In this document: piece after piece, positions 8,829 through 17,616 of the stretch
Layout: every line of letters starts with the position of its first letter
Numbering within the stretch: position 1 is the first letter of the stretch
From: Conexibacter sp. CPCC 205762
Lineage (GTDB): Bacteria; Actinomycetota; Thermoleophilia; Solirubrobacterales; Solirubrobacteraceae
Assembly: GCF_030646155.1 (NCBI RefSeq)
Contig: NZ_JAUTDN010000012.1
Location: forward strand, 58,729-122,728
DNA: 64,000 nucleotides
Reading direction: 5' to 3'
The notes under the pieces: model-generated
What the model was told of the DNA's origin: nothing
The model's database searches: none
The model's input: the letters and a program-made list of their open reading frames with translations, nothing else
Translations under genes and position numbers: made by a program

Positions 8829-11800
8829 ATGGCTCATCCCTCCGCACGCCGGCACGGCGTGCGCGTCCTGCCGGCGGTCGCCGTCACCGTCGTCGCCTGC
8901 CTCGGCAGCGGCGTCGTGACGAGCGCCGCCGGCGCGGCCGGCCTCTCGATCGAAGAGGTCGTCGCGCGCGACGCCAAGACGATCGACGTCGCCTTCAACA
9001 AGCCGCTCGGCCCCGACCTGCTCGGCATGGTCGCGGCGAACAACAGCAACACCAGCTACCTGCACCAGTTCGTGCGCGTCGCGGGCGGCCAGCCGAGCGA
9101 GTCCGACGCGGCGCTGACCGGCGCCGCGGCGCTCTCCAGCGAGGCGTCCGGCACGCGCAACTACGTCGTCGAGACGCCGCGCCGTGACACGCTGCGGCTC
9201 GTGCTGCCGGCCAGCGGCCCGGCGCTCGTCGCGGGCCGCACCTACCAGCTGCAGCTCGACGCGAGCGGCGACTCGCTCGCCGGCCTCTTCTTCAGAGGCG
9301 ACGACGGCTCGTCGGTCAGCGGCACGAGAACGGCGCCGGTCGCCTTCACGGGCCCCGCCGACGCCGCGACGACGGCGGCGATCTCCTCCGCCAAGGCGCT
9401 CGACCGCCGCACCGTCCGCGTCGCCTTCAAGACGCCGGTCCTGAGCGGCTTCCCGGTCGGCACGTACACGAACACGTCGAACATCCAGCTGAGAGAGAGC
9501 GGCAGCGGGACGGTCTTCACGCCCGCCTACATCGAGCCGGGCGTCAACAGCGACCGCAAGGTCTGGGACCTCCAGTTCACGAGAGACCTCGACCCCAACG
9601 CGACCTACGACCTGACGCTCGCGACCGGCCTCGGCCTGACGACCTCCGGCGGCAGAGCGCCCAGCGCGCTCGTCGCCCCCGGCGTCGCCTCCAGCGCGAA
9701 GCCGTGGAACCAGCCGGAGATCACCGGCGTGACGGTCGACCAGAACCGCAACGAGCTGCGGATCTCCTTCAACCACCGGATCGCGAAGGTGAGAGTGCCG
9801 TCGGCGCCGGCTGTACCGGCGAGAGTCGACGGCGAGTCGGCGAGAGGCTACGTGATGGTGCGTGAGACGGCGAACCAGCGGATCGCCGCCGCCACGCTCA
9901 CCGCCGAGGACGTGCGCGCGCTGCTCGACGTCGACGCGACCGTCGAGGACGACCAGGGCGGCCCCGGGCCGTTCAACGAGATCTTCGGCGACGCCTCCGA
10001 CGGCGCCAGCCGCCTGCACGACGTCGCCGGCTACTTCCCCGATCGCAGAACGCTCGCGATCCGCTTCGAGAACGGCGTGCGCCTGCAGCCGTTCGCGCGC
10101 GGCAGCGTGCAGCTGCGCGGCGGCGGCCGGCTGGTCGACGTCGCCGGCGCCGACAACGCCGCGGCGGGCAAGGCGCATGCCTTCGCGGCGCCGGTCGGCA
10201 GCGTCACGGGCGCGGGCACCGCGCCGGGCTACGACCCCAACAGCGCCGACTTCCTCTCGATCGACAAGCAGGAGTCGACGACCTTCCGTCACTTCGCCTA
10301 CGACATGAGAGACCCGGAGGGCTTCTTCGTCAGAGGCGCCGACGTGAAGGACCGCCTCACCGACGAGAGACTCAACGCGATCGTCGTCGAGAACAAGTAC
10401 ATCAAGGCGCTCTTCACGCCCGAGTACGGCGGCCGCATGGTCTCGCTGATCTACAAGCCGACCGGCAACGACCTGCTGTACACCAACCCGGTCGGCACGC
10501 CCTACGGCAACGGCACGGACCCGAGAACGTCGCCCTTCTACGCCGGCTGGCTGATGGTCTACGGCGGCGTCTTCCCGACCTGGGTCGAGGCCGAGCACGG
10601 CAAGTTCTGGTTCAGACCGTGGGATTACAGAATCGTCCAGAGCGACGACAGAATCGACATCGTCATGACCAAGGACGACGATCTCGACTTCTCCGGCAGA
10701 CCGACCCGCTTCCGCTACGGCCGCACCGACCTGAGAGCGACCGTCACGTACTCGATCTCGAAGACGAGCCCGGTCGTCGACATGAACGTCTCGCTGCACA
10801 ACCCGACCAGCGCCGACAAGGAGTACGAGTACTGGACCTGCACGACGCTCGCGCCCGGTGAGGAGACCTACAACGGCTCCTCGACGATGGAGATCATGTC
10901 CAACGTCAGAACGCTGAGACAGGGCTCCGGCTACAACTGGATGCGCGACGTCGAAGAGGTCAGAGAGATCAGAGACGGCTTCGCCTACCTGAGACTCGAC
11001 AAGCTCAACAAGATGTCGGAGTGGACGAGAGACGGCATCGCCTACGGCCAGGAGCTGGCGACGCTGCCGCAGGCCAACTGGTGGGGCGTCGTCAACCACG
11101 AGAACGGCGAGGGCGTCGTCCGCACGGGCGACAACACCAAGACGCCCGGCATGAAGTTCTGGGAGTGGGGCTACAACGGCTCGTTCAACACCTCGCCGTA
11201 CACGAAGGGCTCCTCCGCCCGTCCGTACATCGAGCTGTGGGCCGGCGTCTCGCCGGAGTTCTTCACGCCCGACGTGCTGAGAGCCGGCGCGACGAAGACC
11301 TGGACCGAGTCCTACGCGCCGTCGATGGACATGAAGAACGTCACCAACGCGACCAGAGCCGGCCAGGCGCTGATCGAGTTCGGCGACCACCGCGCCAGCG
11401 CGCGCGCCTGGTCGACGCTCGTCGGCCAGCAGCTGACGGCCGAGCTGAGCGACGCCGCGACCGGCAGAGTGATCGACACCGTCGCCTTCAGCGGCGACCC
11501 GATGCGCTCGGTCGAGCTGTCCGGCTACGTCAAGTCGGGCACGACCGTGAAGCTCGTGATCAAGGACGCCAGCGGCACCGTCGTCGTCAGCGCCGAGAAG
11601 TCCGACGGCCTCGCGCCCAACCCGGACGACCCCGACGCGCCGACCGTCGCCCCGGCGCTCGTGAGCGCGCCGCAGGTCGTCGGCGACGCCGTCGAGGGCG
11701 CGACCGTGACGGCCGCGCCCGGCAGCTGGGACGGCACCGACCCGGCGTTCGCGTACCAGTGGCTGCGCGACGGCCAGCCGATCGCCGGCGCGACCGGCGC

Positions 11801-12347
11801 GACGCACACGGTCGCCGCGGCCGACGTCGGTCACGCGCTCAGCGTGCGCGTGACGGCGAGCAACAGAGCCGGCAGCGCCGAGGCCGACTCCGCCGAGGTG
11901 CGCCCGGTCGGGCGCGCGCAGGACGGCGCGCAGGGGCCGGCCGGCCCGAGCGGCCCGGCGGGTCCCGCCGGTGAGCGCGGCGCCGACGGCGCGAGAGGCG
12001 CGGACGGCGCGAGAGGCGCGGACGGCGCGCGCGGTGCCGACGGCGCCGCCGGCCCCCGCGGCGAGCAGGGCCCCAGAGGCGCGACCGGCGCCGCCGGCCG
12101 CGACGCGAAGGTCACCTGCAAGCTCGTCAGCAGAGGCCGCCGCCAGTCGATCTCGTGCAAGGTCACCTACACGAGAGGCAGCGCGACGAGAGTGCGCGGC
12201 AGAGCGCGCCTCGTCCGCAACGGCCGCACCTACGCGGTCGGCACGAAGGCGGGCCTGCGCACGACGCGCAAGCTCACCCGCGGCGCGTACACCCTGCGCC
12301 TCGCCGGCGCCCGCACCGTCACGAAGCTGCCGGTGACGGTCCGCTAG
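8829..12347 (+). CDS. Large secreted protein with DUF5107-like central domain, Ig-like, collagen-like and C-terminal module
   Basis: This 1172-residue protein has a signal peptide (about 37 residues) and an N-terminal region of apparent beta-sandwich repeats (AFNKPL, AFKTPV and FNHRI segments, about 40-460). A central domain of about 470-830 contains VENKYIKALFTPEYGGRM and WVEAEHGKFWFRPWDY. From memory this resembles DUF5107-type, galactose-mutarotase-like folds found in sugar-processing proteins. Residues about 936-1020 form an Ig-like repeat with YQWLRDGQPI, then a collagen-like run (about 1033-1090) with four near-identical GADGAR units, then the same basic C-terminal domain as the preceding protein. 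A carbohydrate-active role is inferred, not shown. Its end overlaps the convergent gene by 29 bases. Confidence 0.75.
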   Translation: MAHPSARRHGVRVLPAVAVTVVACLGSGVVTSAAGAAGLSIEEVVARDAKTIDVAFNKPLGPDLLGMVAANNSNTSYLHQFVRVAGGQPSESDAALTGAAALSSEASGTRNYVVETPRRDTLRLVLPASGPALVAGRTYQLQLDASGDSLAGLFFRGDDGSSVSGTRTAPVAFTGPADAATTAAISSAKALDRRTVRVAFKTPVLSGFPVGTYTNTSNIQLRESGSGTVFTPAYIEPGVNSDRKVWDLQFTRDLDPNATYDLTLATGLGLTTSGGRAPSALVAPGVASSAKPWNQPEITGVTVDQNRNELRISFNHRIAKVRVPSAPAVPARVDGESARGYVMVRETANQRIAAATLTAEDVRALLDVDATVEDDQGGPGPFNEIFGDASDGASRLHDVAGYFPDRRTLAIRFENGVRLQPFARGSVQLRGGGRLVDVAGADNAAAGKAHAFAAPVGSVTGAGTAPGYDPNSADFLSIDKQESTTFRHFAYDMRDPEGFFVRGADVKDRLTDERLNAIVVENKYIKALFTPEYGGRMVSLIYKPTGNDLLYTNPVGTPYGNGTDPRTSPFYAGWLMVYGGVFPTWVEAEHGKFWFRPWDYRIVQSDDRIDIVMTKDDDLDFSGRPTRFRYGRTDLRATVTYSISKTSPVVDMNVSLHNPTSADKEYEYWTCTTLAPGEETYNGSSTMEIMSNVRTLRQGSGYNWMRDVEEVREIRDGFAYLRLDKLNKMSEWTRDGIAYGQELATLPQANWWGVVNHENGEGVVRTGDNTKTPGMKFWEWGYNGSFNTSPYTKGSSARPYIELWAGVSPEFFTPDVLRAGATKTWTESYAPSMDMKNVTNATRAGQALIEFGDHRASARAWSTLVGQQLTAELSDAATGRVIDTVAFSGDPMRSVELSGYVKSGTTVKLVIKDASGTVVVSAEKSDGLAPNPDDPDAPTVAPALVSAPQVVGDAVEGATVTAAPGSWDGTDPAFAYQWLRDGQPIAGATGATHTVAAADVGHALSVRVTASNRAGSAEADSAEVRPVGRAQDGAQGPAGPSGPAGPAGERGADGARGADGARGADGARGADGAAGPRGEQGPRGATGAAGRDAKVTCKLVSRGRRQSISCKVTYTRGSATRVRGRARLVRNGRTYAVGTKAGLRTTRKLTRGAYTLRLAGARTVTKLPVTVR
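11979..12050 (+). repeat. Four 18-bp tandem units encoding collagen-like GADGAR
   Basis: Four consecutive 18-base units encode Gly-Ala-Asp-Gly-Ala-Arg, the last ending Ala-Ala. The first two are identical except for one third-position change, indicating slippage or recent expansion inside the collagen-like part of the 8829 gene. Confidence 0.9.
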
Positions 12348-14346
12348 CGAGCGCGGGCTTGCAGACGCCGGTCAGAAAGGCGTCCAGCAGCTCACGCCCC
12401 GAGGAGGCGGGCAGGCGCGCCAGCGCGTCCTGCCCGCGCTTCTCGGCCGCATCGGTCGCCGCGCGCGCCGTCGCCTTCAACGCGGCGACGCGCGCGGCAT
12501 CGGACTGCTCCCGTGCGATCTCGTCGCTCGCCAGCCGGTTGCTCGTCATGAAGTCGAGCGTCGTGTCGAGCCGGGTGCGGCGGCCGTCGAGCGCGAGCAG
12601 CTCGTCGACGTGGAGGAAGGCGCGCCCGCATTCGGAGCCGACGTCGCGCAGCGTCTCGACGGTCGCGTCGTCGGCGCGGGCCAGCTCGGCGCCGAGGCGA
12701 GCGGGGAACTCGTACATCGCCGCGCTCGTCGCGTCGGCCGAGACGTTCGGGTCACCGGCGAGTCGCTGGGCGCGCAGCGTCGAGAGGTCGGCGAGCCACT
12801 GCGCGAAGCTCCACGACACCTCGGGGCCCGACATCGCGATCAGGCGCGCCGCCTGGCCGAGCAGGAAGTCGCCGCCGACGACGACGCTGACCTGCGCCCA
12901 GTCGAGCCCGCGCCGCGCGTGCGCGTCGGGCGCGGCGCCGAGGAAGGCGAGCGCGCCCATCATCGCCAGCTCCAGCCCGCCGCCGAGTGTCGCGTGACGC
13001 ACGTCCAGCTCGCGCCCGGCGGCGAGCGTCGCGGCGAACAGCAGCAGCGCCGGCCGCAGCCGCTCCTCGGTTCCGACACCGGTCACCGCCATCCGCGCCA
13101 GGAACGGCCAGTCCTCGCGGATCGTCGACACCATCACCTCGTCGCAGGCGATCAGGAACGGGCCCGCGAGCGCTTGCAGCTCCGGCTCCAGCGTCGCGAT
13201 CAGCGTGTCGGTGATCCCTTTCAGCCCCTCCGGCAGCAGGATCGCCCGTCGCCCCTTCGCGAGGAACGGGTGATCGCTCTCGGCGGCGTCGGACAGGTAG
13301 CGCCAGGCGAGGTGGTCGCGCCGCACCGCGCGGCGCGAGGTCTCGACGTTGCCGGCGAAGGCGAAGTCGACGCGGCGGACGTAGCCGCGCTGCGCCTCGG
13401 CCGGGTCGTCGGGATGGGCGAGGATCGCCTCGGCGGCCATCGCGCCGCTCTCCAGCGCGTAGCTGAGCCCTTCGCCGGTGAACGGGTTGACGAGCCCGGC
13501 GGCGTCGCCGACGAGGATCCCCTCGGCGCCCGCGACCCGCTCGCGCGAATAGCCGGTGTCGAGCACACCTGCGACGAGGCCGCCGAGCGGCGTCAGCGGG
13601 CCCAGCTGCGGCACCTGCGCGCGCAGCGCGTCGAGCCCTCTCGCCAGCAGCGACGCGTGGTCCTCGTCGTCGGGATTGGTCGCGGCGACGCGGATCGTCA
13701 GCTCCGCGTCGGTCACGCCGGGGACGGCCCAGACGCTGAGCGCGGTCGCGCTGAGCGTCGTCGCGTCGGGCGGGACGAACAGCATCTCCATGCCGCTGTC
13801 CTCCTGCGGGGAGGCGCCGGCGCAGCGCGCCGCGACCGCCACCGCCCGGCGCTCGTCCGCACTGTGCCCCGCGGCCGGGACGCCGATCCCCGCGCCGCCG
13901 CTGGCGACGATCAGGTGGCGGGCGCGCAGCGGTGTGGCGCGCTCCGCCGTCATCAGCTCGAAGCAGCCCTCGCCGCGCTCGATCGCGATCGCCTCGTCGG
14001 CGCGCAGCCGCACGCCGGCGGAGGTGGCGGCGAAGAAGAGCGCGTCGTGCAGCGCCCCTCGCCGGATCGCGTAGGCGCCGACGTCGGTCAGCGTCCGCAG
14101 CGGGCGGCCCGGCAGGCGCAGGCGGATCGACTCGATCGCGTGGTGGGCCGCGAGCTCGAGCGAGGGCGTGTCACGCAGCGTCTGCACGGCGACCGACGTC
14201 AGCAGCAGGTCGATCGCCGGCTGCGGGCCGACGGCGTCCTGGACGATCGCGACGTCCATCCCCGCGCTCGCGAGCTGGATCGCCGCCGAGCAGCCGGCGG
14301 CGCCGGCACCGACGACGACGACGTCCAGCAGCGGTGGCACGCTCAT
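12319..14346 (-). CDS. Geranylgeranyl-reductase-like flavoprotein fused to a degenerate polyprenyl synthase domain
   Basis: Residues 1 to about 360 form an FAD-dependent reductase of the geranylgeranyl reductase family: N-terminal VVVGAGAAGCSAA dinucleotide motif and GDAAGLVNPFTGEGLSYALESG-like FAD motif at about 280. Such enzymes saturate prenyl chains. Residues about 385-660 align by eye with trans-prenyl diphosphate synthases: RPALLLFAATLAAG, ELAMMGALAFLGAAPDAHARRG and VVVGGDFLLGQA. The first Asp-rich motif DDxxD is GAAPD (about 470-474) and the second is DELLA (about 581-585), so this half should not be catalytic. The intact synthase lies immediately upstream, with an ATGA overlap. I infer a regulatory or docking role for the dead half. 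675 residues, versus about 400 for ordinary reductases. Confidence 0.8.
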   Translation of the reverse strand: MSVPPLLDVVVVGAGAAGCSAAIQLASAGMDVAIVQDAVGPQPAIDLLLTSVAVQTLRDTPSLELAAHHAIESIRLRLPGRPLRTLTDVGAYAIRRGALHDALFFAATSAGVRLRADEAIAIERGEGCFELMTAERATPLRARHLIVASGGAGIGVPAAGHSADERRAVAVAARCAGASPQEDSGMEMLFVPPDATTLSATALSVWAVPGVTDAELTIRVAATNPDDEDHASLLARGLDALRAQVPQLGPLTPLGGLVAGVLDTGYSRERVAGAEGILVGDAAGLVNPFTGEGLSYALESGAMAAEAILAHPDDPAEAQRGYVRRVDFAFAGNVETSRRAVRRDHLAWRYLSDAAESDHPFLAKGRRAILLPEGLKGITDTLIATLEPELQALAGPFLIACDEVMVSTIREDWPFLARMAVTGVGTEERLRPALLLFAATLAAGRELDVRHATLGGGLELAMMGALAFLGAAPDAHARRGLDWAQVSVVVGGDFLLGQAARLIAMSGPEVSWSFAQWLADLSTLRAQRLAGDPNVSADATSAAMYEFPARLGAELARADDATVETLRDVGSECGRAFLHVDELLALDGRRTRLDTTLDFMTSNRLASDEIAREQSDAARVAALKATARAATDAAEKRGQDALARLPASSGRELLDAFLTGVCKPALASGPSPAAS

Positions 14347-15323
14347 GCGGGGGCTCCCTTCAGCTGACGTGCGAGCGCCGCGAGCTGCTCGCGGCCCGGC
14401 CCGGCGGGAACCGCGTCGAGCACGCTCAGCGCGCGGTCGATCCGTTCGGCCGCGAGCGCACGCGCCGTCGCGACGCCGCGGTGCCGCTCGACCAGCGCGC
14501 AGACGCGCCGCATGTCGCTGCCGTCGAAGTCCGGGTCGAGCAGCAGCCCGGCCAGCTCGCGGTCGTCGCCGGCGGCCTGCAGCGCGCAGAGGATCGGTGC
14601 GCCGAAGATCCCGAGCGCGAGATCGCGACCGCCGGGCTTGCCGGTGCCGGCGTCCTCGATGTCGAGGCAGTCGTCGAGCAGCTGGAAGGCGACGCCAAGA
14701 TCGGCGCCGAAGGCCGCGACGGCGTCGGCGACCTGCTGGTCGCAGCCGCCCTGTACCGTCCCGAGCTGGCAGCCGAGCCGGAACAGCGGCGCCGTCTTGC
14801 CCTCGACGACCGCGAGATAGTCGGGCTCGTTCAGCTTGACGTCGAAGGCGCGCTCGACGTCGAGCATCTCGCCGCGCGCGAGATCGGCGACCGCGCGCGC
14901 CGTGACGGCGTTCGTCGCATGGCCCAGCTCGGCCGCCTCCAGTCCCGCCAGCGCGAAGCAGGCGACGCCGCCGAGCAGCGCGGACTCGACGCCGTGCGAG
15001 ACATGCGCCGCGGGCGCGAAGCGGCGCGTGTCGGCCTGGTCGACGACATCGTCGTGCAGCAGCGAGGCGACCTGCAGCAGCTCGACCACCGCCCCCGCAC
15101 GCACGACGGCCTGCGCATCGGCCGGCGTGCCGAGCGACGCGCAGATCGCGACCAGTCGCGAGCGCAGCCGCTTGCCGGGGCGCTCGACGAGGCCGCAGAC
15201 GACCTGCTCCAGCTCCGGCCCGAGGCCGCGCGTGAGCGTGCGCAGCCGCGCGCTCACCTGCTCGGCGAAGGCGGCGGGGTCGAACGCTGCCGATCCCGCC
15301 GCCGACGCGGCCGTGTCACTCAA
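14343..15323 (-). CDS. Polyprenyl (geranylgeranyl-type) diphosphate synthase
   Basis: This 326-residue trans-prenyltransferase condenses isopentenyl diphosphate with an allylic diphosphate. Both Mg-binding motifs are present: HDDVVD (Asp 91-95) and FQLLDDCLD (Asp 217-221), plus GKTAPLF. The segment after the first motif reads TRRFAPAAH rather than the usual RRG, and the later GD is GG, so it is somewhat divergent. Product length cannot be read; C20 is suggested by the coupled reductase. The TTG start lies inside the last codons of the upstream protease gene (8-base overlap), and the stop overlaps the reductase-fusion start. Confidence 0.88.
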   Translation of the reverse strand: MSDTAASAAGSAAFDPAAFAEQVSARLRTLTRGLGPELEQVVCGLVERPGKRLRSRLVAICASLGTPADAQAVVRAGAVVELLQVASLLHDDVVDQADTRRFAPAAHVSHGVESALLGGVACFALAGLEAAELGHATNAVTARAVADLARGEMLDVERAFDVKLNEPDYLAVVEGKTAPLFRLGCQLGTVQGGCDQQVADAVAAFGADLGVAFQLLDDCLDIEDAGTGKPGGRDLALGIFGAPILCALQAAGDDRELAGLLLDPDFDGSDMRRVCALVERHRGVATARALAAERIDRALSVLDAVPAGPGREQLAALARQLKGAPA

Positions 15324-16899
15324 CGGCGTCGAACGTTCTCGCGGTGCCCCACAGTCTCAGGGAGGTCATCCCCTGAGCCGCCGTGCGAATCGAGTTGAGG
15401 CAGACCGCGGTGTTCATGTAGTCGATCACCGCGGCGCGGTTCATGCCCAGCATCACCTGGTGCGTCTGCGCGAGGTCGTAGGCGATTCTGCTCTCGGTCG
15501 CCGTCAGCACGCCGGTCTGGCCGAGCTGGGTGCAGAGTGCCTGGTACGTCTGGCCGTCCTGCTGGGTGATCGCCCGCGTCGAGCTGGGATTGGTCATCAC
15601 GTCGGTGATGACCGGCTGGTACGTGTTGTAGAGGGACTGCATGTACGCTCTCGACTGCGGCGTCTGCGTCGGCGCCAGCCGCGTTCTCACGAGCGTCGTG
15701 TTGAGGTACGTGAGCGTGATCAGGAAGCGGCCGGTCTCGCTCTGCGTCATGAATCTGTCGCGCACGTTGTCCGACAGCGCCTGGTCTCTCGTTATCGGGA
15801 CGTCGTAGGCGAGCTGCATCGCGGTCAGCACCTCGCACGGATCGAACTTGCCTCTGATCAGCGACGAGATGTAGTCGCGCGAGTCGAGCTCGTCGCCGTC
15901 GAGCGCGTCGTCCTGGCCGGCGGAGTCACGCTTGATCACCATCGCGCCGGAGTCGCCGTTCCAGCCGAGCCACTGCGTCCATATGAGGTCGGTGTATCTG
16001 ACCAGCCCCTGGCCCGGGACGTTGACCTGCATCGTCTGCCCGGTGCCGAGCACGCGGCCGACCGTCTTGCCGGTCGTGCGGCCGACCTTCTCGACCTTCG
16101 TGCCGATCGGCGGCACGGTCGTCATCAGGTTGGTGCCGCCGGTGTCCGGCAGGAGCGAGACGTTGAGCGCGGTCAGCGTCGTCGACAGCCGCGTCAGCCA
16201 GACGTTGCCGAAGCCGTCGCCCGCGACGACCATGCCGACCGCCGGGCGATTCGCCGACGGCGCGCTCAGCTCGGCGCCGCTGTAGTTGCTGTTGACTCTG
16301 ACTCTGCTGTCGATCGACGCTATCGCCGCGTCGACCGCGGTTGCGCCGCCGACTATCGAGACATACCGCTTCAATGTCCCGACTCTGTAGTTGCTCGAGT
16401 CGTCGAGCGACGCCGGCTGGTAGATCGGGTCGCCGATCGGCGCGCCGTTGTTGTCGGCGATCACGTGGTTCGCCGTCAGCATGTTGACGGTGCCGTCGGT
16501 GTTGTCTCTGACGAAGGCGCCGAGCGTTCCGGCATCCGGCGCTGCATCCGAGAAGTTCGAGATGCCGACGCCGAACTGCAGCGGCCGGTACATGTCGGGG
16601 ACGCGCGGGGGCGTGCCGTCCGCGCTCATCAGCACCGCTTGGGCCTGGACCACGTCGGTCGGGCAGCTGACGCCGTCGACGTCGACGGCGGTTGGGATCA
16701 GCCGCAGGCGCGAAACGAGCGACGGGCGCCGTTTCTTCTTGACCATCACCGTGACGACCGGCTCGTCGGTCAGCTTGCCGCCGCAGCGGCGGAAGCCGAC
16801 GCCGACGCCGGTGACGTTGTCGTCGTGGCCGAAGCGCTCGAGCAGGCGCTCGCCGGCGCGTGCCAGCCGCTCGCGGACGGTCGGATCGATCGTGCTCAT
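15316..16899 (-). CDS. Trypsin-fold serine protease (S1-like), no signal peptide
   Basis: This 527-residue protein shows a chymotrypsin-like triad: TANHVIA (His about 145), AVDAAIASI (Asp about 190) and WNGDSGAMV (Ser about 317). An N-terminal module (about 27-85) with VTGVGVGFRRCGGK and DEPVVTVMVKKK is typical of a family of bacterial trypsin-like proteins. About 170 C-terminal residues rich in Thr, Gln and Tyr lack an assignment. There is no signal peptide or membrane segment, so it may be cytosolic or use the Tat-exported partner. The ATG at 16899 overlaps the stop of the upstream gene, and the end overlaps the prenyl synthase start. The same frame stays open upstream to 19707, but that extension is a shadow. 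Confidence 0.85.
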   Translation of the reverse strand: MSTIDPTVRERLARAGERLLERFGHDDNVTGVGVGFRRCGGKLTDEPVVTVMVKKKRRPSLVSRLRLIPTAVDVDGVSCPTDVVQAQAVLMSADGTPPRVPDMYRPLQFGVGISNFSDAAPDAGTLGAFVRDNTDGTVNMLTANHVIADNNGAPIGDPIYQPASLDDSSNYRVGTLKRYVSIVGGATAVDAAIASIDSRVRVNSNYSGAELSAPSANRPAVGMVVAGDGFGNVWLTRLSTTLTALNVSLLPDTGGTNLMTTVPPIGTKVEKVGRTTGKTVGRVLGTGQTMQVNVPGQGLVRYTDLIWTQWLGWNGDSGAMVIKRDSAGQDDALDGDELDSRDYISSLIRGKFDPCEVLTAMQLAYDVPITRDQALSDNVRDRFMTQSETGRFLITLTYLNTTLVRTRLAPTQTPQSRAYMQSLYNTYQPVITDVMTNPSSTRAITQQDGQTYQALCTQLGQTGVLTATESRIAYDLAQTHQVMLGMNRAAVIDYMNTAVCLNSIRTAAQGMTSLRLWGTARTFDAVE

Positions 16900-17486
16900 G
16901 GCGCCGCCTCCACGACCGGTCTGTCGCCGTTCTCGTGCATGATCGCGAGCGTGCCGAGCCAGATGCCGGGGCCGATCTCGCCGTCGGGGTCGATCGCGTC
17001 GGCGAGCGTCGCGGCGGCGACGCCGACGAGCGCGTTGAGATCGTCGAGCTGGCCGGCGTCGGCCTCCCCGACGATCGTGCTCAGCCGCACCAGCAGCGAT
17101 TGGGTGCCGAGGCCGCCGAGCCCCGCGTCGGTCAGCCGCTGCGCGGCGCGCTCGGCCTGAGCGGTGCGCACCGACGAGCAGCGCGCCCACGCCGCGACGA
17201 CGTGCGGCGCCGTCAGCCGGGCCTCGATCGGCCCGCCCTCGCCTGTCTCGGCCTCGAACGGCCACACTGCGGCCGCGGCCGCCAGCTGCAGCACGATCGC
17301 ATCGACGTCGTTCGTCGGCGCCGCCGCCGCCGCAGCAGCGCCGACGCCGCCGAGAGCGACGGTGGCGGCGCCGGCGCGCGCACCGGCCGTCAGGAACGCG
17401 CGGCGCGACATCCACCAGCGCGATTGGTGCTCGGCTCTTGCCTGAGGCACGACGAATTCCCCCTGTGAATCGAAAGCAGTTGTCAT
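16896..17486 (-). CDS. Tat-exported protein of unknown function
   Basis: This is a 196-residue protein with a twin-arginine signal, SRRAFLTAG followed by a hydrophobic Ala/Gly stretch, so it is exported folded. The mature part is Ala-rich, probably helical, and ends with IWLGTLAIMHENGDRP. I do not recognise a family. ATG at 17486 gives 25 residues before the internal MSRRAFLTAG, where a second ATG (17411) is an alternative start. It is the first gene of an operon in which every junction overlaps (protease, prenyl synthase, reductase fusion). A role as exported partner of the protease is only a guess. Confidence 0.75.
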   Translation of the reverse strand: MTTAFDSQGEFVVPQARAEHQSRWWMSRRAFLTAGARAGAATVALGGVGAAAAAAAPTNDVDAIVLQLAAAAAVWPFEAETGEGGPIEARLTAPHVVAAWARCSSVRTAQAERAAQRLTDAGLGGLGTQSLLVRLSTIVGEADAGQLDDLNALVGVAAATLADAIDPDGEIGPGIWLGTLAIMHENGDRPVVEAAP

Positions 17487-17616
17487 ACGTGAACAACCAA
17501 AACCGAATAGCAGTGTTATGCCGCCACGTCTGTGATGTCAAGCGTTGACTGGGTCTGGTCCGCATATCGCTGTTGCGCCTTGATTCTGAACGTTGGGTCT
17601 GCGAAGGTGCCAAATT

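Noticed and set aside
12319..14346. Frameshifted or chimeric pair of reductase and synthase genes
   Set aside because: The frame is continuous with normal codon bias over the junction, and the second half lacks both Asp-rich motifs at the aligned positions rather than being cut, so a true fusion is the better reading.
17487..17616. Possible small gene or RNA in the lower-G+C divergent gap
   Set aside because: The gap is short, both flanking starts are accounted for, and no hairpin or ribosome-binding site for a further gene was found; it is most likely promoter DNA.
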